In this document: one piece after another, positions 54,206 to 64,000 of the stretch | Layout: each line of letters begins with the position of its first letter | Numbering within the stretch: the stretch's first letter is position 1 | Assembly (NCBI GenBank): GCA_014607495.2 | Contig: CP053160.1 | Span: forward strand, 8,928,001 to 8,992,000 | Origin: Carposina sasakii | Lineage: Eukaryota > Arthropoda > Insecta > Lepidoptera > Carposinidae | Length of the DNA: 64,000 nt | Reading direction: 5' to 3' | Notes under the pieces: model-generated | Told to the model about the DNA's origin: nothing | Seen by the model: only the letters and a program-made list of their open reading frames with translations | Database searches by the model: none | Position numbers and translations under genes: made by a program

Positions 54206-54240
54206 GACCGGCGGCGGGGCGTCCAGATTCTTTTTATACC
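54200..54240 (-). promoter_or_regulatory. Mhc: TATA box and initiator of Mhc
   Basis: Read on the minus strand, GGTATAAAAA has its TATAAAAA at 54231-54238. GGTCAGAACG follows, with the initiator A at 54205, 33 nt from the first T. The sequence between and upstream is GC-rich compared with the flanks. It lies about 1 kb upstream of the Mhc start codon with a splice donor just downstream, the arrangement expected of a muscle gene promoter plus first intron. Confidence 0.55.
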
Positions 54241-55387
54241 AGCAACACGACACCATCGCTCGCGATCACCCCATTTTAGGCGGATGCCAGGCCAGGCTAG
54301 CAGCTACACTTTCAGACGAGCTCACTTTCACTTGGGCGGCTATAGGCGCTCGTTCGCGAGCCTCCCCGAACGCAGCCGGAATGCAGCTAACCTCAAAGTG
54401 CATTATCCAAAGCACTGGAATACTGGAACAGATTGTTTACAAAATAAAACATGGCCGGTGCCTCTGGTCGAGTAATTGAAAACAAACTTAGGCTCGATAC
54501 GTTGAATGAAGATTGCTATGAGCGTTAAACTGCGATTTGATTATATGTTTAACTAATTAAATATATTGAATGCGGAAGTCGAAGATTGTAAACTTTTGGT
54601 TTTTATTGATATAGCTTTGATGGTTTTTGAGACGATATTAACGTTTTGGATATTGGGATTACTGGCGTAAGTATTAAATCTAATTTCGATAAATAACGGA
54701 TTGTGATCAAATTGATATAAAAACAAACGCGTCAAAAAATAAATATAAGAAATAAAACTGTACCTTTACTTATTTTTATTTTAGTACTTCGTAATTTACG
54801 TTTTACGTAAATAATATAGTTTTCAGTTTTCCAGTGATTCATTCAAATTAAACGATACTAATATGAATTTATTACATTGAATTCCCGCCAAAATAAGAGT
54901 CATACGATAAATTGCATTTCGCGTCAATGTAGGCAGGCGATGTGACACATTTCTCAAACATTATCGTTGAAAATTAATTTACGTTACAAAGTGTAAAATC
55001 TGCAATGTTAAAACATGCCATATTCAAAAGATAAGCACTTACGAGTAAAAATGTTTTTATGACATAAACGACGTTTAAGTACCCCCACATCATCAGGACT
55101 ACCTGAAAATATTAAAAGCTGTCGTCCGTAACAGACTAATTAAAAATAATGTAAAATTAATAATTGTACAAACTTTGATAGCTACAGGATATCGGTTAAG
55201 GTTTTTATTATTCTAATATACTTAGGTCATATTATAATTTAAGTACATAATTATATAATTACTGTAGTAGATATAATAAAGTTTTTTTTTTTGTTATCTG
55301 TTTTCTTTACTTTATATTGTTAATCAACATTCTGAGTACAATAAAGAATTAAGAACATTTTAGGGATAGGTCAGGATATGTTTTATA

Positions 55388-55646
55388 CAGGGTGTAATAA
55401 AAAGGGTATGTTAAGCGAAAAGCTACGTAAATAGCCCACTGTAGAGAACCTATCCACGAAATTTGAGATTCGAAATCACATGTTTATTTTTCAAGATTGT
55501 ATGAAAATTCCTGAGATATTAAAAAATTCTCCAAACTATCGGAAAAATAAACATGTGATTTCGAGTCTCAAATTTTGTGGATAGGTCCTCTACAGTGGGC
55601 TATTTACGTAGCTTTTCGCTTAACATACCCTTTTTGTTACACCCTG
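55388..55646. mobile_element. foldback MITE family M1, copy 2
   Basis: CAGGGTGTAATAAAAAGGGT to its inverted end ACACCCTG, flanked by TA on both sides (Tc1/mariner-like target). 259 bp, complete. Confidence 0.8.
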
Positions 55647-56279
55647 TATAGAATAGAGGATAGCACAAAATATCGCACATCATTTCTGTATTATTATGGA
55701 TATGTTCGCACTTAACCGTAACTATAGGTACTTAGTTCTTTATTTGCTATACTATATAATACCTATATATTATAGCAAATGGTAAAATCGAAAGCGCACA
55801 TTCTCACATTTATAATTTAATTTCATATTTAATAGCATTGAAGAAAGGTTGTTTATTTATTAGTTCATCATGTACGAGTAATATCAAATGGATATATAAA
55901 TAGAGTTGTGCAAAATAAATATGATTCATACGACGAAATAGAGTGGGTTGATGCACCTAATGTGCATTTGATAGAGACTAATTTTGCACATTATTAAAAA
56001 TAAGAATCATGAAGATAATTATTACTTAGTATCAGATCTGTTTAATATTAATCCTAACATAGGTAATGCAGGATATTGTTATTTATCTAGTTGGTATAGG
56101 CTTTAATAATAATAAGTTTATTTCAGATATTAATTACATCCATATATGTTAGTAACAGCATAGAGGAATATGGTAACAGTTGCTTACGCTAGTATTGGTA
56201 TAAATGTATTTATTGGATTATTAAATTAAATTACATTAATTCATTCATAATATTAAATTAAATTAAGTAAAATACATTC

Positions 56280-56960
56280 TTTATTCTTTCTTTATTGCAC
56301 ATACACAAAAATAAATATGGTATACAACATTAAAGAAGAAATGCATGTACAATGGCAAGCTTATCTCTACCAGAGATCTCTTCCAGCAAGCCAAGCAAGT
56401 AAAGAGAAATTGTTAACAACAGTGCAATTAAATGTGCAATGAAACAAATTCTAAGAAACTACAAAACTACATTAAGAAAAAAAAAGGAGAAAAACAAATG
56501 ACAGCTTATTCAAATAATGGACATCCTTCAGCTTTTCCCTAAATGTGCCAACAGTGTGACAATCTCTAACCGTGTGGGGTAATTCATTCCAGAGCTTAAC
56601 CGCCCGAACCGAGAAAGAATACCCAAAAGCCCCAGAATTAAATCGGACGTTCATTCCTATTATTAAAATACCTACAAAGACAATACAGTTGAACCCGCGG
56701 AGCCCCTACATTAGACTACGGTCATTGTGAAGCGCTCTCCAACGGTCCATCAACGGAGGCTTTCCTGCAGAAAGTTGCCTAAGTTGGAATACACTGACAA
56801 GTGTACCTAAAAAGCGGGAGTGTAAAAAATTTGGTTGTCTAGGATAGCGGGGCCGTCATATAGCGGCCTTGCAGGAATATTTCACATGTTGGCATCGTAA
56901 AGAAGGCGCAGTTTTGCGGCACCGCCACCCTTGCAAACCAAAACATAATTTGCACACTAC
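56280..56960 (-). mobile_element. jockey/CR1-type LINE fragment
   Basis: Minus-strand frame 56472-56654 reads YSFSVRAVKLWNELPHTVRD then TFREKLKDVHYL, the conserved end of the reverse transcriptase ORF in jockey/CR1 LINEs. The 3' end (TTTATTGCACATACACAAAA on plus) resembles 12295-12400, in odorant receptor 2 intron 4. Confidence 0.65.
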
Positions 56961-57224
56961 TGCCCGCCCAGTGTCTTTGAAGAAAATGGGCAAGACTATA
57001 AGTATGATCAAAAAGCAGATTGTTTCAACTTTGTTTTGTATATAGGAATGGTGATTTTTCCGAGAAAGATTAGTTTTGAATGCTGATGAAAACGGGCCTT
57101 AAAAATCGATCATTCGATTAATTGATCTTAGATCGCCATTCCTATTTTGTAAGCCATATATGATTATTGAAAACTAGTAATATGGAGATTATCGATGGAT
57201 AATTTATTAAAAGATGGTAAATTA

Positions 57225-57345
57225 TCTATCTATATCTTCTATTCTTCTATCTATACATATAATAAAATTGGTAACAGATCGATGTTTGTGCACGCTAATC
57301 TCAGAAACGGCTGAACCGATTTCGATGCATTTTTCAGGAATATGT
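57225..57345 (+). mobile_element. Helitron-like repeat, 5' fragment H
   Basis: Only the 5' part (CTATACATATAATAAAATTG onward to the CTCAGAAACGGCTGAACCG block); the 3' end is missing. Confidence 0.45.
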
Positions 57346-57452
57346 GAGAAGATAATATCAAATGCAAGATGCACCTAATCTACTATATAAATAAATTAAA
57401 TTTTAAAAAAAGGAATATTTGTTAGGGTGACAAGTTGATGATGCGTAGGCAC

Positions 57453-57705
57453 AATTCATCATCATCAGCCTATTGCAGTCCGCTGCTGGACGTAGGCCTC
57501 CCCCAGGGCACGCCACTAGACTGCCATGGGGGGTATTTGCCCATAATTACCACGCTGGGCAGGCGGGTTGGTGACCGCAGTTTGTATTTTGGACTATGTT
57601 GTCAGTACGGGAGGCGCTGCTGCCCACCTCCCGAAAACCCTTAATCGCCTCGTACGATACCCACGGGCAGACATGGGGTGGTACGAATTCTACTCTGCCT
57701 GGAAA
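57453..57705 (+). repeat. repeat R, longest copy
   Basis: Starts at CATCATCATCAGCCTATTGC and runs to the CACGGGCAGACATGGGGTGG block. Forms an inverted pair with 58105-58330, about 400 bp apart. Confidence 0.6.
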
Positions 57706-58104
57706 TAAGGTATCTTTTGAGCTCATGTCTCATCCCCAGCAAATTCAGAAATATATATCATCGAATTGGCACGAAACTATGAACTTGAACTCAAATCGAT
57801 TATTTAATCGCTCTCGACATCCAAATTTCTCGATGCCCACCGAGCGAGCGATTGCCAAGAATTCTCGATTGTTAAGTTTGCGAGATTCAAAGTTTATTTT
57901 AGTTCGACGAAAATAAAATTAAGCTTGTTCCACTATGATATCTTTGAATATGAAATCTCACGGAGAAACGAAATAAAATGTTTTGCATATCCGATATAAA
58001 TGTTATGACCAGTGATATTGCTAGCTGAGCCTGAGAGAATACCCGAGTTCCTTATTCGACTCTTGTAACTTTTTTACTTATAAGTAAAGTCTCAAAGTAA
58101 AGGC

Positions 58105-58330
58105 CGCGTTGTGCCGGCAGAGTAGAGTTTGTACCACCGCTGCCTGCCCGTGGGTATCGTACGAGGCGATTAAGGGTTTCCGGGAGGTGGGCAGCAGCGC
58201 CTCTCGTACTGACAACATACTCCGAAAATCACACTGCAGAACGGCAGAACCCCCCTGTGGCAGTAGCCTTGTGGCGTGCCCTGGGGGAGGCCTACGTCTA
58301 GCAGTGGACTGCAATAGGCTGAAGAAGAAG
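58105..58330 (-). repeat. repeat R, inverted copy
   Basis: Reverse orientation copy ending in GAAGAAGAAGAA. Similar to 57453-57705 but lacks part of the middle. Confidence 0.6.
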
Positions 58331-58890
58331 AATAATGAAGAAAGTCTCATAATTTCCAGATAGATAATCAGTGCCATGTGTCGCCAACAGGTGGACAAGC
58401 TGTCAAGTTTCACAGTAACTCTGGCCCACTTACCTACTCTCTTACCTCGTCACAAAGACCTGTGACAGATATTGTCCCACACCTTTAATGATATTTCAGG
58501 GTACATTATTAAAAGTTGAACTATTGTAGGTATAATAATTTTATAATATTGTAGGTATATTTCATTATGTATAGGTAAATGCGTTATGGCTATTTTTAGG
58601 ATTTAGGTAGTAGGCATTTCTTTTACAGCCGACTAACTGCCTGGTGCCAACTCTTCTCTAATAGGCACACAAGGTAAAACTTCAAATATACATTTTCATG
58701 AAATAATGTGGAATTCACCTCGCCCAGCTGTCTCCTTATCTCATTCCAGTGTATCAACTCGTTCTGTCACGTAAAGTTTAAACCATAGATTTATAGTCTA
58801 AACGCGTGTCTCTTGTTTGACAGAATTGTATGATAGACCACTCGCACACGGGACGGTAAGGCTGCATTTTCACAATTTTACGTTGTTATA

Positions 58891-59275
58891 CAGGGTATTT
58901 TTCGTTGCCACCCTTAACGGAGAGTACGCACTCTACATCAAATAAAGTAAGTTTCTGCCAAAAGAATGCTGGAAAACTATGAAAAACGATTTTTTTTTTA
59001 AATAATTAATTACTTGATCAGGTGAAATTTATAGAGTCCAGTGTTTATGCTAGTTTTTTCATTGACAGATATTAATTATTATTTCTCGTGAAAAAATCTT
59101 GCTACGCGCGTCTATGTGCATTTATGCATAAAAACGTAGTCTATTTACTCAACTTTGGACCCTAATATTTAGAAAACCAGACACTTCCCAGGTATGGTAT
59201 TCCATGGAGAAAATTGATCGTGATGATGAGGAGATTCCGTGGTTTTCGGGAACGTTGACGACCAAAAATCACCTG
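58891..59275 (+). mobile_element. MITE family M2, copy 3
   Basis: CAGGGTATTTTTCGTTGCCA to CAAAAATCACCTG, TA-flanked. Confidence 0.75.
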
Positions 59276-60902
59276 TATAGATGTGTTTGATAACGACCAG
59301 TCAAAAGAATGACATACTTAATAGATTATTGCATATGATTGGTGGATATCATGTATCTGTAGCAATGTAGCATATCACATTTCTGGATGAATGGCAGCCT
59401 ACGTTTTCGTCGCTGTAAAGCTTTAGTTTCCTAGAATGACACTGCCGTCAAACGGCCGTGAAGAAACTATGCCAATGTTGCCACCGGAAAGATCTTTTTG
59501 TGTTCGTAAGCCCATACGCTATCCCAGAAAACAGCTTTAGAAAACTGTATGCAGCAGTAAACACTCAGCATGTTGCACCGATATCACAGATAAAGGCATA
59601 CAATTTACATACATTCATTGGGTAGCCAGAATTGTGAAATCATATACTTCCAGAGCCATAGTTGGAACAGATGAGTTTGTTCTGGGAACAGTTTTTATTT
59701 TAGTAAGAGTCGACTAAGGAACTCGGGCGGTCTCTCAGGCGATAAGCTAGCAACTTGTCACTGATCATTTACATCAGTCCCTGCAATGCTAAACGTAGCT
59801 GTGGAATATTCTTTATGATCCTGCATTTATGTACTAATTTCGGGAACGCAGCCATGTGCATATGCATGTGTGAATTCCTGTGAGGGAGCGGTTTAATACA
59901 GTCGACATTTTTATGCCAGCAGACGTTATAACACCATTACCTGGACGGCGATCGCGCAAAATTTTTACGTATTTTATCAAAGCTAAACCACAACCAAAAA
60001 CGTTATGTTATGCACATTTCGTATAATCGCGCTAAATGTTGATAACGTCTATCTAAAGCCATAGAAAAATGTCTGAAACGCTGTCAAATCGAAACCATAA
60101 CCAAAACGTTTCGCGCGATTGCCCTCCTGGACCTTCATCAGCGTCATCAAATCTTATCTTATTTTTTCTCATTTGCCATGACAGCAAGCGCCACGTAAGC
60201 CGCATCGGGATCTATATCGGTCACCTCCCCGCCGCTATGTTCTATATATACCTCTACAAAGATCCCCGATGTGGGTCGAACATTCCTCCAGCTATTTTAC
60301 GTAATATCGGCTCCCTCAGGTGGGTTCAAATATTATGGATCTGATTTGACGCGGTGGATTATACTACATACTATTTTTTGTAATACAATTGTGATAGTGT
60401 CAATTGGTTATGATACAATCTTTTTATATCGCATGTTTTTACAAGAAAATAAATTATTACTTCTGAATTAACATTACTTTGAAAACATAATTTGCTATTA
60501 TTAGGTACTAATAAACATCCATAAAAAAACAATGTGACGTGGACTTATGATAATTTCTTCACTATTGTACCTCGAATATGTTAGGATTTTCACTTAGTAT
60601 GAAATTGAAGGAAATGGGATCTCATCAACTTATCAAAAATCGGTCCATAGCAAATTCAATCATAACTATAGGTAGATCTAAAATCAAAACATACATATAA
60701 ACCTGCTCATCCAATGAGACTTCATTTTCTGTGTTAAAATGGCTTCACTCTTTCCTTCAAGGTGGAAACTGCTGCATCTTCTTCCGTGCATATCGTAAGA
60801 GTCGAGTAAGGATCTTGAGAATTCTTTCATGCTATAAGCTAGCAACTGGTCACTGATAATTTTCATTTAAGTATCCCCATTATGGTTTAAAAATCGTATA
60901 AA

Positions 60903-61125
60903 TACTACAGCTGCTTCTCTTCCCGGGCATACTGTACAAGTCAGTAGAGGGACAAGAGGGTCTTGGTGTTTTGTAGGCGATGGGCTGACCACCTGTCACT
61001 ACTAACCGAACTTTTACATCTCAACTAAACCCTCAAAATTGATCAGAAGTGGCACCATGTAGTTCTATCGGCCTTGGTGCTCTGCCTACTCCGTAAGGGA
61101 TAAAGGCGTTATTATATGTATGTAT
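60903..61125 (-). repeat. interspersed repeat Z, copy 4
   Basis: Longest uninterrupted copy; gives the pre-insertion form of the copy split by a LINE at 40.9-42.1 kb. Confidence 0.6.
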
Positions 61126-62596
61126 CAAATAAGATATTAAGAATATAGAGTTGAACCCTCGCCCTCTCACTGGAAGGAAGCAACGAACCCTATATGTAAT
61201 CATTCGTGTCGCCGCGCTGGCCTTTATGACACATTTACAGAATTATCACACAAGCCTCCTTCCAATGACTCCTTGTAACTTCTAGTCTCGTGGTGATTTG
61301 TAAGGTTAATTCCTCAGGGGTGATTTCGACTTAAAGTCATTCTCATCTGTTCATGGTGCACCCATAAATTTAACGGACGAGACTCGATCTGCTAATGGCT
61401 TATAGGTATTATTTAGAATGTCTCGAAAACATTTGCCATTGGGTTCATTACCTGTAGCTAGATTGATATATATTTGTGCCTCACAAAACTCACGTAGGAA
61501 ATAATAGGCTAACCGATGAAAAGTGGGGGTACCTCTTTGGGGGATAATGGGCGTGACAAATTCAACAACTAAAGTCAATTCCATCCTGGTAGGTGGCCCT
61601 GAATAATTCTTAAAGCATTTATGCTCTGAGGGCTCGGATATTCATTGCAGTTCGTGCGCATACTATGCGCCATTTGTATTTAATATATAACATATTATAT
61701 TCTTATTACTTTATTTTAGGTACATAGTAAAGTGTTCACAAATAAATTATATGTCAAGGAAGATGTACAAAGGTGTCTTCGAGAGATTTCTTAATACATT
61801 TTCCAATTATACCCTAAAAATATCAACTGCTTCAGATAATGCAGAAAAGCCTTTTCCATATAAGACACTGAAATTAATGGGACTCCATCTTTACTTACGT
61901 TCATGTATGTACTAGTTTCCTCAGGTTAAATTCCAGCATCTCGTTAACAACAGTTTAACCGGCTGTCACAGGTGAGTCACAAACACCAACAGAAACCTAA
62001 AACCTCGCAAACAAACCATGCCAATTCTATTCTTACTATTCCACTATTACAAGCCAAAACAAAACCTTACTCTAACCTCATCCCACATAGTTGAAAATAC
62101 ATTGCGTTTATCAGTATCTATTTGCCAGAAGAATTTGGGTTTAATACTTCAGTGGGTAAAGTTGGGAACGCGTTGCAGATTGTGTTCAGATCTATAATAC
62201 TGGTCGATGTTAAATCGAATGTCATAGTATTTTTATCTGAAGCAACCTGTATAGGTAGAATATCTTCATGTAGGTAGATTATCGATTATGTAAATTTTAC
62301 GAATAAAATTCTAAAACATCAAGGAAATTAGCAAGACCAAATTCGAAGACTATTCAAATTATTATTTTTGTAACAAAACAAAATTAATGGTTTAATATGA
62401 ATTGGCGAATTTACATCTCATGTATTGACATTATTGGCCATTGACCGTAATTCTTTCACATATTCCTGTCCTGCGCTAATGCGGGGCTTCACAGCAGCAG
62501 CAGCATCTCGCGCCGTGCATATCGTAAGAATCGTCTAAGGAACTCCGGGGCGTTCTCTCGTGCGATCAGCTAGCAACTTGTCATTAATATTTTATA

Positions 62597-62935
62597 CTAG
62601 TGGACGGCCGCGACTCCGTCCCGCGTGGACTGCAGAAAACACAAAATGTCGAAATTATCCGGGATAAAAACATTTTCCCGAGATAAAAAGTTGTAGTATA
62701 TGTTAAGTGGGACCTGTCACAATATATTCCTGAAAACTGCATCGAAATCGGTGCAGCCGTTTCCGAGATTAGCGTACACAAACGCACAGATAAACCGACA
62801 AACAGACAAAAATTCCATTAATTTGGGTACTATTGCGTTGATAAAGGTCTCCTATAATATTTTTCTCATATATCTTCCATGTACAGATAGCGATCCGTTA
62901 TATTTTTATTATATGTATAGATATAGATAGATAGA
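62597..62935 (-). mobile_element. Helitron-like repeat, copy D
   Basis: Reverse orientation, complete; nearly identical to copy C, so probably recent. Confidence 0.6.
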
Positions 62936-63369
62936 ATAGATATAATAGATCTGACCCCGTTATTCTAAACATGACTGTATCTCGTTCGCGATCCTGAAAC
63001 TAAGGGCGCGTTTAAATTAGAGGACGTGAGGATGTGGCGCCATTACTACCCAGATGTAGTAATAATGTTTTTGCCCTTAAAAGGTAACTAAATAGATAGA
63101 TCGGAATTTTCAATTTGACTAATGTTTCTTCTTGCACGATTGTTCTGCAAGTTACTTATATTATATACATTGCCCCGAGTACGATTAATATAGTTTTTTT
63201 ATATAATAACAAATCATAAAAACAAGTTGTGTTTTTTCGTAGTATGGAAGTACTACGGACTACGATCGAGGCTTCTGTAGCACTGCTACGAGATTCATCT
63301 TCGCTAACTGTAACACCTTCGCACAAACATCTATGTCACTTTTTATGATGTCCCCGACTTAAGAATTAT

Positions 63370-63570
63370 GCAGGGTGTAATAAAAGGGGTGTGTTAAGCG
63401 AACCGCTGTGAAAATAATCCACGATATTCGAAACCACATGTTTTCATCAATACGTTCAGGAATTCTCCATAAACATATGATATCCAGTCTCAAATTTTGC
63501 GGGTAGGTTTTCTATAATTGGCTTTCTTCATAGCATTTTGTTTAACACACCCCTTTTTTACACCCTCTAT
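63370..63570. mobile_element. foldback MITE family M1, copy 3 (degraded)
   Basis: CAGGGTGTAATAAAAGGGGT to TTTTTACACCCTCT with internal deletions. Confidence 0.65.
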
Positions 63571-64000
63571 TATAATAGTAGTATGTATGTATGTATTGTT
63601 AGGATATAGTAAGAGATTTCAACTAGCTAGCCGTGTAGAAAAACTGAGAACTTGTCATAATATAACTTACAAACAACAACTCCAAACAAACCAACCAACA
63701 AACAAATGTATGAAACCTATCTATTTATCTAAAGATTTACTCTGTTGGTCCTATGTACGTCCATCTTAAGTAATTTCTCACTAAAAAGTTCGTCGACTCG
63801 CCACGTAACACGAACGAACGCCTAAATCCGTATATTTCCTTGAAAGTGTTCGTGAATGACTCGGCCCGAGCATTAATACCCTTGGAGCTATTTCTGCTAA
63901 CAAATAACTTTACGTTCTGACGTTATTATTACGTACACGGTCATTGGTTCTCAAACCTAATTTAGATGCACTGGTGGTCGATAATTTTTATATTAGATGA

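Larger units (their letters stand above)
54241..64000. other. gene-free region upstream of Mhc
   Basis: Apart from the listed repeats I find no supported coding region. 54240-54480 is moderately GC-rich and may be part of the Mhc promoter. 54480-55385, 55650-56280, 59280-60760, 61130-62490 and 62940-63365 hold only AT-rich sequence and short unsupported frames. Confidence 0.55.

Noticed and set aside
57435..58413. Frames reading LLPTSRKPLIASYDTHGQ
   Set aside because: Translations of repeat R; the same peptide arises at each copy.
1..64000. CRISPR arrays, operons, bacterial or viral genes
   Set aside because: No regularly spaced repeats, no ribosome binding sites and no viral proteins; the sequence is eukaryotic throughout.

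Overview
The window is about 64 kb of AT-rich insect DNA, almost certainly from a moth or butterfly. The case rests on the intron-rich gene structures, a muscle myosin heavy chain gene with an insect-type set of mutually exclusive exons, two insect 7tm_6 odorant receptors, and many repeats of lepidopteran style (RTE-type LINE tails ending in ATG repeats, CTAG-ending Helitron-like repeats, MITEs starting CAGGGTG). All gene models were spliced by hand: every junction was checked for GT/GC-AG sites and reading phase, and each summed CDS is divisible by three.

Left part (1-17.4 kb, + strand): two tandem odorant receptor genes (1532-7258 and 8543-17435). Each has nine coding exons. Exons 1-8 have identical lengths and phases in the two copies, giving 390 and 392 aa. 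They are a local duplication whose introns have since filled with different mobile elements.

Middle (17.4-31.2 kb): an intergenic stretch holds a Penelope-like retroelement fragment with a GIY-YIG domain, a hammerhead-ribozyme-like motif and inverted ends. It is followed by a seven-exon secreted histidine acid phosphatase of the MINPP type (21257-29502, + strand, 501 aa), which has an acidic C-terminal tract and a GPI-anchor-like tail. Its introns hold nested repeats and two copies of a tRNA-like element. The gene is convergent with the next one.

Right part (31.2-54.2 kb, - strand): the complete muscle myosin heavy chain gene (Mhc). One isoform sums to 1961 aa. Alternative exon clusters, in Drosophila numbering, are 3 (two copies), 7 (four), 9 (four, one of them divergent), 11 (three, two with GC donors) and 15 (two), plus a candidate alternative penultimate exon with a stop codon. 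That is 2x4x4x3x2x2 = 384 possible combinations. A TATA box with an initiator-like sequence lies upstream at 54.2 kb. The introns carry an RTE LINE fragment with a target-site duplication, a SINE, MITEs and Helitron-like repeats.

From 54.2 kb to the end I see no convincing host gene, only AT-rich DNA and repeats. The most interesting items are the Mhc splicing features (divergent exon 9 copy, stop-free in-frame intron beside it, GC donors, hidden terminal exon), the hammerhead-like motif in the Penelope-like fragment, and several nested or perfect palindromic elements. Everything was read by eye; no database search or RNA evidence was available.
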